A stretch of DNA of 32,998 bases, from contig CAUGTZ010000026.1 of NCBI GenBank assembly GCA_959602645.1, positions 1 through 32,998 on the forward strand, in the 5' to 3' direction. This DNA comes from an uncultured Collinsella sp. (GTDB taxonomy: Bacteria > Actinomycetota > Coriobacteriia > Coriobacteriales > Coriobacteriaceae). This document shows positions 30,643 to 32,998 of the stretch, piece by piece (positions within the stretch are counted from its first letter, which is position 1; each line of letters starts with the position of its first letter). The position numbers and the translations under genes are program-made. Below the pieces are notes generated by a model, which saw only the letters and a list, made by a program, of their open reading frames with translations, did not search any database and was not told the origin of the DNA.

Positions 30643-31356
30643 CTAGTACGTATAGGTATATCCACCCGCATCACCGCGGTTAAACGACTTGACGTACTCG
30701 ATCGCCTGGCCGCTCGCATCGAAGCTTACGCACTCCAGCGTCAAGGCAAGATCACCCTGCTCCAGTCCAAGCAGGCCGGCATCTCGTGCGCCCAGCGCTT
30801 CGATATCGAGCTTTTCCTGTGCCATAACTGGCTTTCGGCCCAGCATCTCATAGGTCTCGTACAAGCTGAAGACCGACACGTCAATATCTTCGATGGTTGG
30901 GAACAGCAGGCAGGGAATCAGCGCCGTCTCGATCGATACGGGGCTACCGTTTATGCAGTTCAGGCGTCGAATGGAATAGAGCAGGTCGTCCTCGGCGATG
31001 CCAAACAGGTCAGCGTAGTATGGCCCCGCATAACGCTTGGAACGTGCGAGAATACGGACGGACGGCTCGCCGCCCGAAGCACGGACCGATTCACGGAAAC
31101 CGCCCGTGCGTTCAAAAAAAGCAGGTACTTTCTGCGCCACAAAGGCACCTTTCCCCCGAACACGGCGAATCTGCCCGCGCCGAACCAGCTCATCGACAGC
31201 GCTTCGGATGGTCAAGCGTGTCGTACCAAATTCCTCGGCGAGGTCTTTTTCGGACGGAATCATGGAACCCGTGGGATATGTACCGCGCTCGATACGCTCC
31301 TCGATGCGGCGTCGAATGCGCATATAAACCGGGGTGGCATCTACTGTTTCAGCCAT
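30643..31356 (-). CDS. GntR-family regulator with UTRA domain (proximal)
   Basis: A 237-residue HutC/FarR-type regulator. The winged helix (about 8-75) shows RGTYPTGSMIPSEKDLAEEF (24-43), TTRLTIRSAVDELVRRG (45-61) and VRGKGAFVA (65-73). The UTRA effector domain (about 95-235) has LYSIRRLNCINGSPVSIETA and ALTLECVSFDASGQAIEYVKS. UTRA domains commonly sense sugar phosphates. It ends 194 bases before locus B, whose promoter carries the GGTAT sites, and those sites recur at locus A, so this protein or its partner likely represses both. Its start overlaps the distal gntR gene by 16 bases, with GGCAGGTGA upstream. Confidence 0.9.
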   Translation of the reverse strand: MAETVDATPVYMRIRRRIEERIERGTYPTGSMIPSEKDLAEEFGTTRLTIRSAVDELVRRGQIRRVRGKGAFVAQKVPAFFERTGGFRESVRASGGEPSVRILARSKRYAGPYYADLFGIAEDDLLYSIRRLNCINGSPVSIETALIPCLLFPTIEDIDVSVFSLYETYEMLGRKPVMAQEKLDIEALGARDAGLLGLEQGDLALTLECVSFDASGQAIEYVKSFNRGDAGGYTYTY

Positions 31357-32108
31357 TGTTCACCTGCCACACTCCTCATGCCGTTCTCTTCGCCGTTATC
31401 GGCAAAGCGAAACTTTGTGGGCAAAATCACCGATTTGCAATGCTCCACAAAACGCATGTCCTTATCAAATTCAATCGAGCTCTCATAGAACACCGGCGTT
31501 CCCTCTTCTTGCTGGAGCAGCTCGGCCTCTTCGACGTTCAAACGCGAGATAGAGATATGCTCACGTCCATGCTCAACACGCACGCCGCCTTCTTTGAGCA
31601 AGACATCGTAAAGGCTCTCGCACTCAAAATCGTGCTCGGTAAGCGATGGGCACAGGGACAGGTTAACGTGAGCGGTCTCGATTGACGCCGGCTCGCCCTC
31701 AATAAGTCGAACGCGCTGCATGCGGAGCAAAGGAGCGCCTACAGACACCCCAAGCTTGTCGGCAAGCGCCTCATCCGCCTCGATGGTCCCGGTGGAAATC
31801 AGACGAGAAGAGGGGTGCAGACCGGCAGTCCGCACAGCATCGGAAAAGTTATACGTTTCCTGAAAGATGTTTAGCGGCTTGGGAGGACACACATACGTAC
31901 CCGATCCGCGACGGCTCTCGAGCGTTCCACACGAGATGAGCCGCGTGATACCGGCACGCAACGCTGTACGCGAAACGCCAATCTCTTCGCACAGCACGCG
32001 CTCGGCCGGCAGGCGATCCCCGCCGGCAAGCTGATGGTGCTGGATATACCAAAGAATTCCCTCAACAGCACGATCTTTGGGGGGAATTGCATAAGATTCG
32101 CCTGCCAT
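31341..32108 (-). CDS. GntR-family regulator with UTRA domain (distal)
   Basis: A 255-residue GntR/UTRA regulator. The DNA-binding domain (about 12-75) contains GGDRLPAERVLCEEIGVSRT (29-48), RAGITRLISCGTLES and RRGSGTYVCPP. The UTRA domain (about 95-245) includes LLRMQRVRLIEGEPASIETA and PVFYESSIEFDKDMRFVE. It differs greatly from the proximal regulator, so this is not a recent duplication. The two overlap by 16 bases and must be cotranscribed. One may act on locus A and the other on locus B, or they may form a pair at shared sites. It lies 38 bases after the 162-residue unknown gene. Confidence 0.9.
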   Translation of the reverse strand: MAGESYAIPPKDRAVEGILWYIQHHQLAGGDRLPAERVLCEEIGVSRTALRAGITRLISCGTLESRRGSGTYVCPPKPLNIFQETYNFSDAVRTAGLHPSSRLISTGTIEADEALADKLGVSVGAPLLRMQRVRLIEGEPASIETAHVNLSLCPSLTEHDFECESLYDVLLKEGGVRVEHGREHISISRLNVEEAELLQQEEGTPVFYESSIEFDKDMRFVEHCKSVILPTKFRFADNGEENGMRSVAGEQWLKQ

Positions 32109-32146
32109 TGCACAGACTCCTCATTCAGAAACGTATGCCGCCAAAA

Positions 32147-32635
32147 TTAGGCCAGCCCTCCCATGGCATCAAATTCGGCCTTGATCTTCTCGGCGACATT
32201 CCGATACGACTTATATAGACTTGAATCGCGTTTAACTTCGTCGGTCATAACGGGAATCTCTAATTTGGAAACCTCGTCTTTTCCCGTCTGAACCGCCACA
32301 ACAACGCCCATACCAAGACACATATTACGCTTGGCAGCGTTTATTTTCGCCGCCTTGGCAGGATTTGCCAGGATACGCTGGGCAAATTCCTGTTTTGAAG
32401 TCACTTCCTCGGCCTCCGGATCGCCCGCCTCGGCTACTTCGCACTGCAACACGTCCGCATAGTCAAAAATCTTAGGCTCTGCACCACGCTGATGCACGGC
32501 CCACTTGCGACGCGTGGCATCCTGGTAGATAGCCGGCAAAAACGTAAACCGCGGCGGGTCCAAAATCGTATCCGTGATGGTAAACACATCGGGATCAAAG
32601 GCATCCTGCGGGTTTTTCTTCTTGAACAGCCCCAT
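32147..32635 (-). CDS. Hypothetical protein, 162 residues
   Basis: I do not recognise this gene with certainty. The product starts MGLFKKKNPQ, has a hydrophilic N-terminal part with FDPDVFTITDTILDPP, a WAVHQRGAEPKIFDYADVLQ segment (about 49-68) and a C-terminal part with LEIPVMTDEVKRDSSLYKSY. The pattern of a FDYxDV strand followed by an ExxE-type stretch and a final helix recalls the C-terminal part of DUF4428-type or SHOCT-linked small proteins, but this is weak. No signal peptide or membrane helix. GGAGAGG precedes the ATG. It may share a transcript with the gntR genes. Confidence 0.7.
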   Translation of the reverse strand: MGLFKKKNPQDAFDPDVFTITDTILDPPRFTFLPAIYQDATRRKWAVHQRGAEPKIFDYADVLQCEVAEAGDPEAEEVTSKQEFAQRILANPAKAAKINAAKRNMCLGMGVVVAVQTGKDEVSKLEIPVMTDEVKRDSSLYKSYRNVAEKIKAEFDAMGGLA

Positions 32636-32755
32636 ATCAGCCTCTCCTACTAGTATTAAACAACTCACGCCGAATATAGCACCAATTTCAAGCCGCCACC
32701 TCACCCTATCGGTACGCGGCGTCTATGGCTCGCCCAGCGGGGTAATACGGGCGAG

Positions 32756-32827
32756 GGCCGGGGAGGCATACTTTGTTTTGAGAAGTGGGCTTCGCGAACT
32801 TCTCAAAACAAAGCAGGAACCCCGGCC
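32756..32827. repeat. Two-level palindromic repeat (copy 1)
   Basis: The outer arms GGCCGGGG (32756-32763) / CCCCGGCC (32820-32827) enclose a perfect 16-bp inner stem, CTTTGTTTTGAGAAGT (32771-32786) / ACTTCTCAAAACAAAG (32798-32813), with the loop GGGCTTCGCGA. The rest of 32636-32998 holds no gene I can support: frames that stay open there read through both repeats and lack a ribosome binding site. Confidence 0.8.
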
Positions 32828-32967
32828 CCGGCGATGTAATCTTGGCTGACCCTAGTTGGATGCACGATCCACAAGGCAGCAACAGCCAAGTCCCCATTAC
32901 ATTAAAAAATATCAGCCCCCGCATATCGAAACGGTCGAAAGGGCCTTGCCCGGCGGGGTTGCCTTGC

Positions 32968-32998
32968 TCCGGGAAGTTCGCGAAGCCCACTTCCCGGA
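32968..32998. repeat. Palindromic repeat with the same loop, inverted (copy 2, cut by the window end)
   Basis: TCCGGGAAGT (32968-32977) pairs with ACTTCCCGGA (32989-32998) around the loop TCGCGAAGCCC, the exact reverse complement of the loop of copy 1. The stem ends beyond GAAGT/ACTTC differ from copy 1. The element reaches the last base of the window, so its full size is not known. Confidence 0.7.

Noticed and set aside
32706..32990. 94-codon minus-strand open frame at the right end
   Set aside because: It reads through both palindromic repeats, has no ribosome binding site and shows no family features.
1..32998. tRNA, rRNA, CRISPR, insertion sequence or prophage
   Set aside because: No cloverleaf, spaced direct-repeat array, transposase, integrase or phage motif was seen on either strand.

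Overview
This window is GC-rich DNA that looks chromosomal and comes from a Gram-positive actinobacterium. Gene content and style (a long his operon with a short-form HisG, a fused CydDC-like exporter, several mannose-type PTS and frlB/frlC-type genes) suggest an intestinal member of the Coriobacteriia such as Collinsella. That assignment is from recognition of the proteins, not from a database search. No rRNA, tRNA, CRISPR array, transposase or phage gene was seen.

Left part (1-5.5 kb, minus strand): Ppx/GppA-type phosphatase, a DivIC/FtsB-like septum protein, enolase, MazG, a YfcE-type phosphoesterase and an orphan C-terminal half of the nickel insertase LarC. Clear hairpin terminators follow eno and mazG. 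Centre-left (5.9-10.9 kb, plus strand): one 1188-residue polypeptide carrying both halves of a CydDC-like ABC exporter, overlapping by one base with a ygbA-type cysteine-rich gene, then a PHP-family histidinol-phosphatase.

Middle (10.9-19.3 kb, minus strand): a histidine operon read hisZ-hisG (fused), hisD, hisC, hisB, hisH, hisA, hisF, hisI, a 75-residue unknown, hisE. With the convergent PHP phosphatase, every step of histidine synthesis is covered. The operon is interrupted by a 37-bp-arm inverted repeat, a second folded element and two hairpins that may set transcript levels.

Right part (19.5-32.1 kb, minus strand): the most distinctive region. Two paralogous mannose-family PTS loci each pair EIIA, EIIB, EIIC and EIID with a SIS-domain protein related to FrlB/FraB-type deglycases. 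An FrlC-like epimerase, a third SIS protein, an MFS transporter and two overlapping GntR/UTRA regulators complete the set. The likely job is uptake and phosphorylation of Amadori compounds (sugar-amino acid adducts such as fructoselysine or glucoselysine), followed by cleavage to a hexose phosphate and an amino acid. The two operon promoters share two GGTAT-type sites 33-35 bp apart and an upstream TCGGYGAACGGTCGA block. The two main SIS genes share long near-identical DNA blocks separated by diverged DNA, as after gene conversion. A small unknown gene and two palindromic repeats with the same loop close the window.
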